A stretch of DNA of 37,890 nucleotides, from positions 1-37,890 of IMG/VR virus record IMGVR_UViG_3300023104_000014; one strand, 5' to 3'. Positions 23,937 through 30,256 of this stretch are shown piece by piece (positions within the stretch are counted from its first letter, which is position 1; every line of letters begins with the position of its first letter). The notes below the pieces were generated by a model. The model saw only the letters and a list, made by a program, of their open reading frames with translations, made no database searches and was not told the DNA's origin. The position numbers were made by a program, and so were the translations under genes. The stretch comes from a virus.

Positions 23937-23953
23937 AGACGACAAGCCCTATT

Positions 23954-24715
23954 TTATCCCCAAATTTCACGCGCTAAAGAATGGCCGCTTTCGCCTGCCC
24001 AGTAGAAGGTTGACATATCAGGGGTAAAGCAACGTGTGATCGCCTCACTATCGTCTGACAGCGACAACAGCCGTTCAATCGCTTTGGCTGTACGCGCCGC
24101 TCGGGCGATTTGCGCAGCCGGATCGGGCAGGACGTACACGGCGATTTTCTTGGCCGAGACATACCCAAAGCGTACTTCGTGATTGCTCTTGGCTGCTGCG
24201 TAGATCCCGCCCTGGAGACAATGTGCGTCAGACATTTCGGACGGTACGCGGGCAGTGGTCTTCAGGTCGAAAATGATCCCGTGTTGTGGCCACACAAAAT
24301 CCAGAAACCCGATAACCGGAATGGGTACGTCAGGCAGACGGATTTCTATCTTATGCTGGCGACCGTCTTCGGGCTTCTCAGGCACGCCATATTGACGGAG
24401 CTCGGCTAATGCCACCTCCACTGACGGCGCGATAGTCTCACGCTCTTTCTCAATACGTCCGTCGCCTGAGAATCGAGTAAGCGTGTGGTATTTTGCCAGC
24501 GCGATCTCCTGCGCCGCCGCTACGGGCATTTCCGGGTCAAACAGCGCGGCTTCCACGCCGCACTCAATGGACGTTCCCCGGTGCGCTGCTGGCCCTACTC
24601 CCGTCCGCTTCTTCATCAAATAAGACGCCGCCCACATTGCTGGGGCGGCGACAAAGAGATTCAGATGGCTGGCGGAAAGGTGGCCAATTGAATGGCGCTC
24701 GAATGCGTTAGACAT
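23954..24715 (-). CDS. PD-(D/E)XK exonuclease (RecB/Cas4-like)
   Basis: 253 residues. The nuclease core is visible as IGFLDF (Asp139), then IIFDLKTTA (Asp150, Lys152), with an upstream HRGTSIE near residue 45 and KIEIRL (Glu124). The pattern Asp...(D)xK is typical of the PD-(D/E)XK fold used by phage recombination exonucleases. The protein is likely to trim DNA ends for recombination and concatemer formation, with RusA and SSB nearby. Ribosome-binding site GAGGA is seen before ATG at 24715. Confidence 0.8.
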   Translation of the reverse strand: MSNAFERHSIGHLSASHLNLFVAAPAMWAASYLMKKRTGVGPAAHRGTSIECGVEAALFDPEMPVAAAQEIALAKYHTLTRFSGDGRIEKERETIAPSVEVALAELRQYGVPEKPEDGRQHKIEIRLPDVPIPVIGFLDFVWPQHGIIFDLKTTARVPSEMSDAHCLQGGIYAAAKSNHEVRFGYVSAKKIAVYVLPDPAAQIARAARTAKAIERLLSLSDDSEAITRCFTPDMSTFYWAGESGHSLAREIWG

Positions 24716-24752
24716 TTCTATTTCCTCGTCGAGCCTTGATGGCCTGTGTATC

Positions 24753-25010
24753 CTATAGCATAGCGTACTGCATACCCAACGCGCTTAAATAAGTCTCCAG
24801 CACGGTCATTTCCTCTTGGACCTTACCCTGCTCCTTCTTCCGAATAGCAATGATGGTCTTCATAGCTTTCGTATCAAAGCCTCTCGCCTTTGCCTCTTTA
24901 AAGACATCACTGATATCCTCGGCAATCCCAGACTTCTCGTCGGCAAGTCTTTCAGCTCGCTCAATCAAAAGGCGAAGCTCATCGGCGGCTACATTGGCTA
25001 CGTTGCTCAT
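24753..25010 (-). CDS. GapR-like DNA-binding protein (DUF2312)
   Basis: 85 residues. The sequence matches the GapR/DUF2312 pattern: LRLLIERAERLADEKSGIAEDI, then DVFKEAKARGFDTKAM and IIAIRKKEQ. In Caulobacter and relatives GapR is a nucleoid protein that clamps overtwisted DNA ahead of replication forks and helps topoisomerases. A phage copy might act on phage DNA during replication or disturb the host one. The ribosome-binding site is AGAGGA. It sits between the exonuclease and RusA genes. Confidence 0.88.
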   Translation of the reverse strand: MSNVANVAADELRLLIERAERLADEKSGIAEDISDVFKEAKARGFDTKAMKTIIAIRKKEQGKVQEEMTVLETYLSALGMQYAML

Positions 25011-25057
25011 TATAATTTCCTCTTTAGGTTAGTAGAAATACGTTTTTGTAAATAGTT

Positions 25058-25225
25058 TTACGGCGTCACACCTGCATCACGCAGCCGCTCTTCCGTGTCC
25101 TGAAGCTTTCCGCCGCATTCATCTAACTCAATCTCCAAAGTTAGAATGGCGCAGGCAATTTCATCAATGGTTAGGTTGCGTAGTTCCGCCACCTTGCTGT
25201 TGATAACCTGTGTGCTGTGTTTCAT
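25058..25225 (-). CDS. Small hypothetical protein (55 residues, helical)
   Basis: 55 residues (MKHSTQVINSKVAELRNL...), mostly helical and acidic, with a short coiled-coil-like part (ILTLEIELDECGGKLQDTEERL). The start overlaps the RusA stop by 4 bases (ATGA), so it belongs to the replication operon. No family recognised. Confidence 0.6.
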   Translation of the reverse strand: MKHSTQVINSKVAELRNLTIDEIACAILTLEIELDECGGKLQDTEERLRDAGVTP

Positions 25226-25608
25226 TGTTTATTATCCTCTATATTGCCGATCCGGATAACCACGCGCCCCGGCTTTTCAGGCTCCATGAACCGGTACGTG
25301 GCACGAAAGCGGCGATCGTTGACGTTTAATCCGTCGGCTATGCCGTCTCGGGCCGACTTGATCGCGCCGACCATGCCGTCATCATCACGATGGCGCCGGT
25401 CTGGCGGATAGAACTCGACATCGAACGGGATCTTGTCGAGACCGGCAAGAATCGCAAAATCAGTCTGGGTAGGTGAACAACGCTCCGCTATGGCCTTAGC
25501 CGTGTCGCGCTGTGATTTGCGCTGTTCGGTAAAGCTGGTCCAGTGATGGCTTTGGCGATAATTGGGAAAGACCTCTTTCACCGGCCAAGGGATTTCGAGT
25601 GTTATCAT
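25222..25608 (-). CDS. rusA: RusA-type Holliday-junction resolvase
   Basis: 128 residues, the usual length. The signature is seen as FYPPDRRHRDDDGMVGAIKSARDGIADGLNVNDRRF-like blocks: PPDRRHRDDDG with several acids, then KSARDGIADGL and a final NDRRF. In the family these acidic residues hold the metal for cutting four-way DNA junctions. It would resolve recombination intermediates before packaging. The frame starts at 25608 and ends 4 bases inside the next small gene. Confidence 0.85.
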   Translation of the reverse strand: MITLEIPWPVKEVFPNYRQSHHWTSFTEQRKSQRDTAKAIAERCSPTQTDFAILAGLDKIPFDVEFYPPDRRHRDDDGMVGAIKSARDGIADGLNVNDRRFRATYRFMEPEKPGRVVIRIGNIEDNKQ

Positions 25609-25688
25609 CGTGTCTCCTATGGCCGAACTCGCTAAGATTCCTCCGCGCGTTCGACCTTGGGTTGAGAGGGAGGTTAGGCGGGTTTGGG

Positions 25689-26018
25689 TTATGAGGCGGG
25701 ATCTTTGATTTCCCGAATCTCGTAGGAAAAGCCCTCAAGGTCATATTTCGTTCTGGCGGCTATCATGCCAGAGGACCAGCCGCGGTCTGCGTAGAACACG
25801 GCGTAATCCGCTACCCGTCGCCACTCTAACCCAGCGGCAATGCCCAGCGCCCGCTCCTCTGGTATGGTGTCATCCAGAATACCCGGCTGCGTATACAGCA
25901 GGTGGCTGGCAATCGGCGCCTCGCCACACTTTAGGCTATCTGCCATACAGGTGCGCGCGTAGGCCACGTTCGCTTCTACATCCCCTGCGTAGGGGCTTTC
26001 TAGGATAACTAGCTTCAT
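25689..26018 (-). CDS. DUF7768 family protein, nucleoside deoxyribosyltransferase-like fold
   Basis: 109 residues. It opens with LVILESPYAGDVEANVAYAR and continues with GEAPIASHLLYTQPGILDDTIPEERALG and FYADRGWSSGM, the conserved blocks of the DUF7768 family. The family is predicted to share the nucleoside 2-deoxyribosyltransferase fold, and its reaction is not established. It overlaps the methyltransferase gene by 4 bases, so the two are translated together. A gap of 80 bases follows to the RusA gene, with nothing clear in it. Confidence 0.8.
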   Translation of the reverse strand: MKLVILESPYAGDVEANVAYARTCMADSLKCGEAPIASHLLYTQPGILDDTIPEERALGIAAGLEWRRVADYAVFYADRGWSSGMIAARTKYDLEGFSYEIREIKDPAS

Positions 26019-26725
26019 GCGAACAGACTCCCTTGGCGTTGGGCGTCTTCGATGCGCTTGCAGGCTATGTCGAAATATTTAGGCTCGCGTTCAATGCCGA
26101 TGAATGCCCGACCCTCAAGGGCACATGCAACGCCAGTTGTGCCTGAGCCCATATATGGATCCATGATAACCTTGGCGTCTTCAGGCAGGTCAGATATGCA
26201 CCATCGCATCAACTCGACGGGCTTCTGCGTGGGGTGGCAGAATGTGCGATTTTCTTCACACCCCTCGCGCTTTCCTCCGTCCCACACCTGTTTGAAGAAA
26301 CGACTTTTACCAAAGTCGCTCCACGCAAGCTCGGTAGTGCTATGGGTTTGACGTTTAGTTATGCCATCCAGCGGACGCTTTACCCATGTCGCCCACCCCT
26401 GTTGAGGCGGCAAAGTGTCTGCAAAATACTGGCCTCCCCAAAACATATGATAGCGGCCAACAGCGAGCCAAGGACGAACGTTGGCTCGTTCCGCGTCCCA
26501 GTCCTGCGGTGTCGGGTGATTAACGCGCGCGCGAATATTGATGCCGTATGGCGGGTCGGTAATGACGGCATCAACGCCCACACGGCAATTGCCACCGCAG
26601 CAGTCACCGCGATCATAAACCTCGGGAAACGGACAGGGAGTGTCACGCCAAACACCGTGATGCAGCCAACGCTCGCAATCGCCTAAAATCAGAGTGGCGT
26701 TGCCGATTATCTCAATGCGGCTCAT
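26015..26725 (-). CDS. DNA methyltransferase (DPPY type)
   Basis: 236 residues. Motif IV DPPY is at 57-60 and motif I DPYMGSGTTG at 189-198, with the order DPPY before the S-adenosylmethionine site (beta-class). The segment between them (MFWGGQYFADTL, LAWSDF, CHPTQKPVELM) is the usual phage N6-adenine/N4-cytosine enzyme, DPPY pointing to adenine. Before DPPY lies an unusual Cys-rich insertion (Cys31, 42, 43, 47) that may bind metal. It probably protects phage DNA from restriction. It overlaps both neighbours by 4 bases. Confidence 0.88.
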   Translation of the reverse strand: MSRIEIIGNATLILGDCERWLHHGVWRDTPCPFPEVYDRGDCCGGNCRVGVDAVITDPPYGINIRARVNHPTPQDWDAERANVRPWLAVGRYHMFWGGQYFADTLPPQQGWATWVKRPLDGITKRQTHSTTELAWSDFGKSRFFKQVWDGGKREGCEENRTFCHPTQKPVELMRWCISDLPEDAKVIMDPYMGSGTTGVACALEGRAFIGIEREPKYFDIACKRIEDAQRQGSLFA

Positions 26726-27474
26726 GCAGCCCTCCCGTACAACCGAAAGTTACGCTCCCGAATCTCACCAGCCTTTGCGACTAGTTCCCGATCCGTCAGC
26801 CCAACAGTACGCCCGCAGATCCACAGCGCTCCATGCTGCTTGGCAACCCCCGCGGCGTCACACCGAACCACCGGACGATACCCCAGCGATTGCAGATAAC
26901 GCTGAGCCTCCCCCGCCGCTGAGTCCTCCTTATACCCGCGATCGACAGGCGCGGTCATGTAGCCGGGTTTGGGGATCTTGGGGGCTACGGAGGCGGGTTG
27001 GCGGGTGAAGTCTACGGCGCGGACGTTGGCACCCTTCTGGACCCGCTTGAGCCCCTTAGACACAACCCAACGGCGGACGGTCTTCGTGCTAACCCCGTAG
27101 TGCTTACACAGCCACGATACAGGGTTGTCCGACCACCTTTGCACAAAGTCATCGGGAACGGGCTTGGCGGGCACTCTACGCGACTGTGGTGTGCCCTTGG
27201 ACAGCCTATAGCGATCGACAGCGTTGCAGACACGCTTGCGGCCCACGTTCATCTGCTTGGCGATGGCGTCGTAGGAATAGCCGTCCTCGACCAGTTCCTT
27301 TAGCGTGTTGAGCATTTCGTCCGTCCAGGCGCGCTGGTGGACCGACACGCCCGACATACGCCGCCAGCGCATGATGGTATGGCGACCAACCGAGTAGCGT
27401 GCCATCTGCTCCGGCACCGTCTTGTGTAGGTGTTCGCGGAAGTCGGCGGGGAGGGGGTTTTTAAGGGGGGTCAT
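26722..27474 (-). CDS. Multi-helix-turn-helix DNA-binding protein
   Basis: 250 residues. At least three HTH-like blocks appear: MARYSVGRHTIMRWRR (about 24-40), DEMLNTLKELVEDGYSYDAIAKQMNVGRKRVCNAVDRYRL-type (50-92; recognition part VGRKRVCNAVDRY), and NPVSWLCKHYGVSTKTVRRWV (about 115-137). The C-terminal part is basic and ends with GLTDRELVAKAGEIRERNF. The middle unit has GcrA/SANT-like spacing. It could be a transcription regulator of the phage programme. No exact family is recognised. Confidence 0.65.
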   Translation of the reverse strand: MTPLKNPLPADFREHLHKTVPEQMARYSVGRHTIMRWRRMSGVSVHQRAWTDEMLNTLKELVEDGYSYDAIAKQMNVGRKRVCNAVDRYRLSKGTPQSRRVPAKPVPDDFVQRWSDNPVSWLCKHYGVSTKTVRRWVVSKGLKRVQKGANVRAVDFTRQPASVAPKIPKPGYMTAPVDRGYKEDSAAGEAQRYLQSLGYRPVVRCDAAGVAKQHGALWICGRTVGLTDRELVAKAGEIRERNFRLYGRAA

Positions 27475-27659
27475 GCTTCGTCCTCTGGATAAGCATCAAT
27501 TGCGGTCACTTGTGGGTCTTCACATTTTGACGCGCATTGATGGCAGAAGCAGACCCACGCTTCTTCTTCAGCCATTTGCTTTGCGGCTTCCGCATCGTCT
27601 GCCTCGTATTCTCCGAGGTAAATTGATCCGGTGACTGTTCCATAAACCAGATACTTCAT
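27471..27659 (-). CDS. Small Cys-containing hypothetical protein
   Basis: 62 residues. The N-terminus KYLVYGTVTGSIYLGEYEADDAEAAKQM is a strand-strand-helix unit found in small phage proteins. A Cys cluster (WVCFCHQCASKC) could bind a metal. It overlaps the neighbours by 4 bases on both sides. Function unknown. Confidence 0.65.
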   Translation of the reverse strand: MKYLVYGTVTGSIYLGEYEADDAEAAKQMAEEEAWVCFCHQCASKCEDPQVTAIDAYPEDEA

Positions 27660-27805
27660 GCTTCATCCTCCCATTCATCAACGCCAGCTCCGGAATGCCA
27701 GCCATCGAGGTCTTGCCAGCCATCCGGCGCCTTGATTACCTCCCAAGCTATCCAGCCAAGCAGAATCACAAAGAACGCGATGAAGGCGTATGCGCCGGGG
27801 GTCAT
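27656..27805 (-). CDS. Small single-pass membrane protein
   Basis: 49 residues. Residues 5-23 (AYAFIAFFVILLGWIAWEVI) form one membrane segment, followed by an acidic, Trp-rich tail ending DEWEDEA. It overlaps the neighbouring genes by 4 bases on both sides, which supports translation. The role is unknown; small early membrane proteins of phages often act on the host envelope. Confidence 0.65.
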   Translation of the reverse strand: MTPGAYAFIAFFVILLGWIAWEVIKAPDGWQDLDGWHSGAGVDEWEDEA

Positions 27806-28089
27806 GATTCACCGCCAAGTGGTGTGGTGACAGTCATCGTGCCTTCAACGCCGTCAGCGCTGACCGTCATGTTGCATTCGCCAAGATTGTCATCGACCCA
27901 CGTTGGCTGCTCAGCACGCATCGCCATCATGCCGTTGAACGCCTCGTTGAAGCCACCCATCATAATCTTAACGCGCTTTACGTCAGCCAGGATAAGTGGA
28001 AGCTCTGCAAGGAAGCGCGGCATAGCTTCGTCGGGAATGTCGGCCATCTCGTAAAGCGTGCCCATTGGATATTCTGCTGCTCCGGTCAT
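27802..28089 (-). CDS. Hypothetical protein
   Basis: 95 residues, Met-rich and acidic. It has a helical middle (DEAMPRFLAELPLILADVKRV, then MMGGFNEAFNGMMAMR) and a beta C-terminus (CNMTVSADGVEGTMTVTT). Both ends overlap their neighbours by 4 bases. It follows the HTH regulator directly. Unknown family. Confidence 0.65.
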   Translation of the reverse strand: MTGAAEYPMGTLYEMADIPDEAMPRFLAELPLILADVKRVKIMMGGFNEAFNGMMAMRAEQPTWVDDNLGECNMTVSADGVEGTMTVTTPLGGES

Positions 28090-28301
28090 GCCTTCTTCTC
28101 CACAGTGTTAAGCGCCTTCTCCAGCTTCCCAATCGTAGCCAACGACGGAACATTGCCCGTCTCGTCGCCACGCAGATGCTTGATCCAGCGAGTGATTGAC
28201 GTGCCAGACACCTTTGCTTCAGCGGCAAGCGCATAAAGGCTGATCCTGGCGGCGAAAGCTCGTTCGCGAACGGCGAGCATGAGGGTGTTTCTTTCATCCA
28301 T
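28086..28301 (-). CDS. Small HTH regulator, Cro-like
   Basis: 71 residues from ATG at 28301. A helix-turn-helix is visible: ISLYALAAEAKVSGTSITRWI (about 20-40), then a loop with DETGNVPSLATIGKLEKAL, as in Cro/C1-type repressors. It is first in the leftward operon and sits beside two operator-like repeats at 28313-28351, so it likely controls its own operon and perhaps the divergent one. Its ribosome-binding site is weak. No lysogeny genes are seen, so it may be a timing switch rather than an immunity repressor. Confidence 0.7.
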   Translation of the reverse strand: MDERNTLMLAVRERAFAARISLYALAAEAKVSGTSITRWIKHLRGDETGNVPSLATIGKLEKALNTVEKKA

Positions 28302-28312
28302 TCGCAATCCGT

Positions 28313-28351
28313 ACACGTATATAAATGTGCGGTCAACGTATATTTGTGTGT
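28313..28351. promoter_or_regulatory. Two operator-like repeats between divergent operons
   Basis: ACGTATATAAATGTG (28315-28329) and ACGTATATTTGTGTG (28336-28350) match at 12 of 15 positions and start 21 bases apart, two helix turns, so a regulator could bind both on one face. The first is close to a palindrome (CAC...GTG with TATA centre). They lie between the HTH gene start and the -35 box of the rightward promoter. Confidence 0.5.
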
Positions 28352-28379
28352 TGACACTTCCACGACACGCGCCCATAAC
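28351..28379 (+). promoter_or_regulatory. Rightward early promoter
   Basis: TTGACA (28351-28356), a 17-base spacer and CATAAC (28374-28379) form a sigma70-type promoter with a perfect -35 box and a 4/6 -10 box. Transcription would start near 28386 and cover the twelve + strand genes. A short stem (CTCCA 28382-28386 with TGGAG 28394-28398) could hide the first ribosome-binding site. Confidence 0.6.
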
Positions 28380-28406
28380 CCCTCCAACAGCAATGGAGCA
28401 AATGAG

Positions 28407-28730
28407 ATGAAAGCGGGAATGATGATCGAGACACACAAGCAGCGGCCTTACATCGAGAACCTGCGCAAAGATCCGCGTACCCGCGCGCTTATGGAGTCCT
28501 GGGTGGTGCAGGCCATGATGGCGTCCGAGAACAGCGGAAAGCCACGCGATGAGCATGAAGCCATGTCGTTTGCACACGCCGTCGCGAAGGATGCAGTGGC
28601 GCTTGCTATGGCGTTCGTGCTGGACAATGACGGTGAATACCAGACGATTTGCCGGGAGCGTGATCGTTATCGTGACGCTCACTTGCAGTTCGCGATGATC
28701 ACCCCGACTTCGTTGGTAATGCCATCATGA
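28407..28730 (+). CDS. Early protein, first gene of rightward operon
   Basis: 107 residues from ATG at 28407, with GGAG 8 bases upstream; the longer frame from 28344 would include the promoter and is rejected. The protein is helical with many charged residues and Met (RTRALMESWVVQAMMASENSGK, then AMSFAHAVAKDAVALAMAFVLD). No domain is recognised. Its place right behind the early promoter suggests an early host-directed or regulatory role. Confidence 0.7.
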   Translation: MKAGMMIETHKQRPYIENLRKDPRTRALMESWVVQAMMASENSGKPRDEHEAMSFAHAVAKDAVALAMAFVLDNDGEYQTICRERDRYRDAHLQFAMITPTSLVMPS

Positions 28731-28942
28731 CCCACGACTACGACGCCATAACCCGCGCCATCAAGGAGTTGCCGCTGGGCAAGCAGTTACGGATCATTCG
28801 TGGGATCGTGCAGGCGAAGGATTTCCAGCCATTCACCTGCGATGCCACCAACGCAATCGACTTCGCCCTGGACGACATGGACGCGCAGGCAATTGAGATG
28901 CTGCGTGAGGAAGATGTTCAGATGTATGGAGAGAAGGCATGA
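28727..28942 (+). CDS. Small early protein
   Basis: 71 residues, acidic, helical (DAITRAIKELPLGKQLRIIRGIV, then DMDAQAIEMLREEDV). The ATG overlaps the previous stop (ATGA), as does its stop with the next start. Unknown family. Confidence 0.65.
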   Translation: MTHDYDAITRAIKELPLGKQLRIIRGIVQAKDFQPFTCDATNAIDFALDDMDAQAIEMLREEDVQMYGEKA

Positions 28943-29091
28943 GGGATCTACTTCCAGAACGCTGCCTCAAGTTCATTGAGGAACAATCGGCAGGTGAATG
29001 GGGCGAAAAGGTAGAGCGCGAGGATGCTGCAAAGTTGCTCGCCTTCGTTCGTGCTGAAATCGCATACGCAAATCAGGAGCCTGACGCATGA
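28939..29091 (+). CDS. Small early protein (50 residues)
   Basis: 50 residues, acidic and helical (DLLPERCLKFIEEQSAGEWGE, AAKLLAFVRAEIAYANQ). It overlaps both neighbours by 4 bases (ATGA), which supports real translation. Unknown family. Confidence 0.55.
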   Translation: MRDLLPERCLKFIEEQSAGEWGEKVEREDAAKLLAFVRAEIAYANQEPDA

Positions 29092-29195
29092 TCACCCCCT
29101 TCATCCCACTAGCCGACCGCGTTGACACCAGGGCCATGCTTGCTGCGCTGAAAGTGCGGTTCCCGCAGTATTTTCCTAAGGAGACGGGGAAGTGA
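29088..29195 (+). CDS. Very small early protein (35 residues)
   Basis: 35 residues (MITPFIPLADRVDTRAML...), with a short helix and a basic end. The start overlaps the preceding stop by 4 bases, and its end carries AAGGAG for the next gene. Very short, but the coupling at both ends makes it plausible. Confidence 0.45.
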   Translation: MITPFIPLADRVDTRAMLAALKVRFPQYFPKETGK

Positions 29196-29356
29196 TCTAC
29201 CAACGCCCATCATCAAACCACACCCGAGACCGCGACATCGCCAACATGCCGCTGGAGCCGGCATATGCCAAGGATGAGCCTTGGTGGGTTTCCTTGGCGC
29301 TGTGGCTCGCAATCATTGGCGCTGTAGGCATGGTCTACATCGCGTTTCATTCGTAG
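29192..29356 (+). CDS. Small membrane protein, GTG start
   Basis: 54 residues from GTG at 29192 with AAGGAG 8 bases upstream and a 4-base overlap with the previous stop. Residues 31-51 (WWVSLALWLAIIGAVGMVYI) are one membrane segment; the N-terminus is polar and basic. Unknown role at the host membrane. Confidence 0.55.
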   Translation: MIYQRPSSNHTRDRDIANMPLEPAYAKDEPWWVSLALWLAIIGAVGMVYIAFHS

Positions 29357-29366
29357 GAATCTGGAT

Positions 29367-29915
29367 ATGACTGATTATACAGAACAGCAAGCGGTGCCGG
29401 TTGCGCGGGAAGACATGACTCTCGCGAAGGCTATCATCGAAGTCGAGTTCGACAATTCGCACGCCGCCTACGAGCATGACGTGGCGACCGTCATCGCCCG
29501 CCACCGCCTCGCCTCCCTTCCTTGCAAGTCGGGCGAAGGTGCGGGGGAGATTGAGAAGTTAGCCCAATTCCTTCACGACGAGGGCGGGTTCGGCGACGCA
29601 ATGACAGGTCGGACTTGGCCCGAGCATGACGGCGACACAGGCCAGCGCGGCGACGGGTGGGTCAAGATCGTGCCGTCGGACGTGGTGGCAAAGTTCCGCG
29701 ATGTCGCCCGCCGTTGGTTGCTTCCTCGCGCCGCCCTCACTCCCGATGACACCCAGACGCGAGAAGCGGAGGGCGAGGCGATTTACCGCGCCCGTCGCAG
29801 CGTCAACGAGGGATATCATCACGACAAGGCCGATCTTACCAACCGCGATCTTCGCCAAGTCCTGCATAGTTTGGACGCCGCCCGCGCCGCCCTCAACGCC
29901 CGGGGTGGGGCATGA
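29367..29915 (+). CDS. Hypothetical early protein
   Basis: 182 residues. Blocks with acidic and aromatic residues (AKAIIEVEFDNSHAAYEHDVATVIARH) are followed by FLHDEGGFGDAM and DGWVKIVPSDVVAKFRDVARRWLLP, and a helical end. No catalytic motif is recognised. It starts 10 bases after the membrane protein gene and overlaps the next by 4 bases. Confidence 0.65.
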   Translation: MTDYTEQQAVPVAREDMTLAKAIIEVEFDNSHAAYEHDVATVIARHRLASLPCKSGEGAGEIEKLAQFLHDEGGFGDAMTGRTWPEHDGDTGQRGDGWVKIVPSDVVAKFRDVARRWLLPRAALTPDDTQTREAEGEAIYRARRSVNEGYHHDKADLTNRDLRQVLHSLDAARAALNARGGA

Positions 29916-30256
29916 GCGGGGGTGTCGCGATCGGGAGGGATCGGTTTTTCGTTACCGTGTCAGGCGGAGCGACCTTCGACGCTTACAACGCGGCACGCGC
30001 GCTGATGACCGATGCGGGCTTCTCACTTGGGCCTAGTCAGCGAGGCGCGCCGGTTGCCTGCATGTTCGGGGACTGGTCCGTCGCCAAGTGGAAGAACCTC
30101 AACCGCATCGAGCGCGGCGAGACGCATGCGGTCATTGAGGGCGACAATCGCGACGGCCCGTTGCGCATCCGGCTACTGCCCGCCGCGCCCGATGATGCCG
30201 TTCGTACCTTCGAAGATCTGCCGCTTCCCCGCGCTCAACAGGAGCCCTCTGCATGA
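29912..30256 (+). CDS. Hypothetical early protein
   Basis: 114 residues, mixed alpha/beta with a conserved-looking core (FFVTVSGGATFDAYNAARALMTDAG, MFGDWSVAKWKNL, EGDNRDGPLRIRLLPA). Small proteins of this build recur in phage early operons. Family not recognised. Overlaps both neighbours by 4 bases. Confidence 0.65.
   Translation: MSGGVAIGRDRFFVTVSGGATFDAYNAARALMTDAGFSLGPSQRGAPVACMFGDWSVAKWKNLNRIERGETHAVIEGDNRDGPLRIRLLPAAPDDAVRTFEDLPLPRAQQEPSA

Noticed and set aside
25619-25708. A 29-codon + strand frame between the RusA and DUF7768 genes
   Set aside because: It points against the surrounding operon, has no ribosome-binding site and a very basic composition. Chance is the best explanation.
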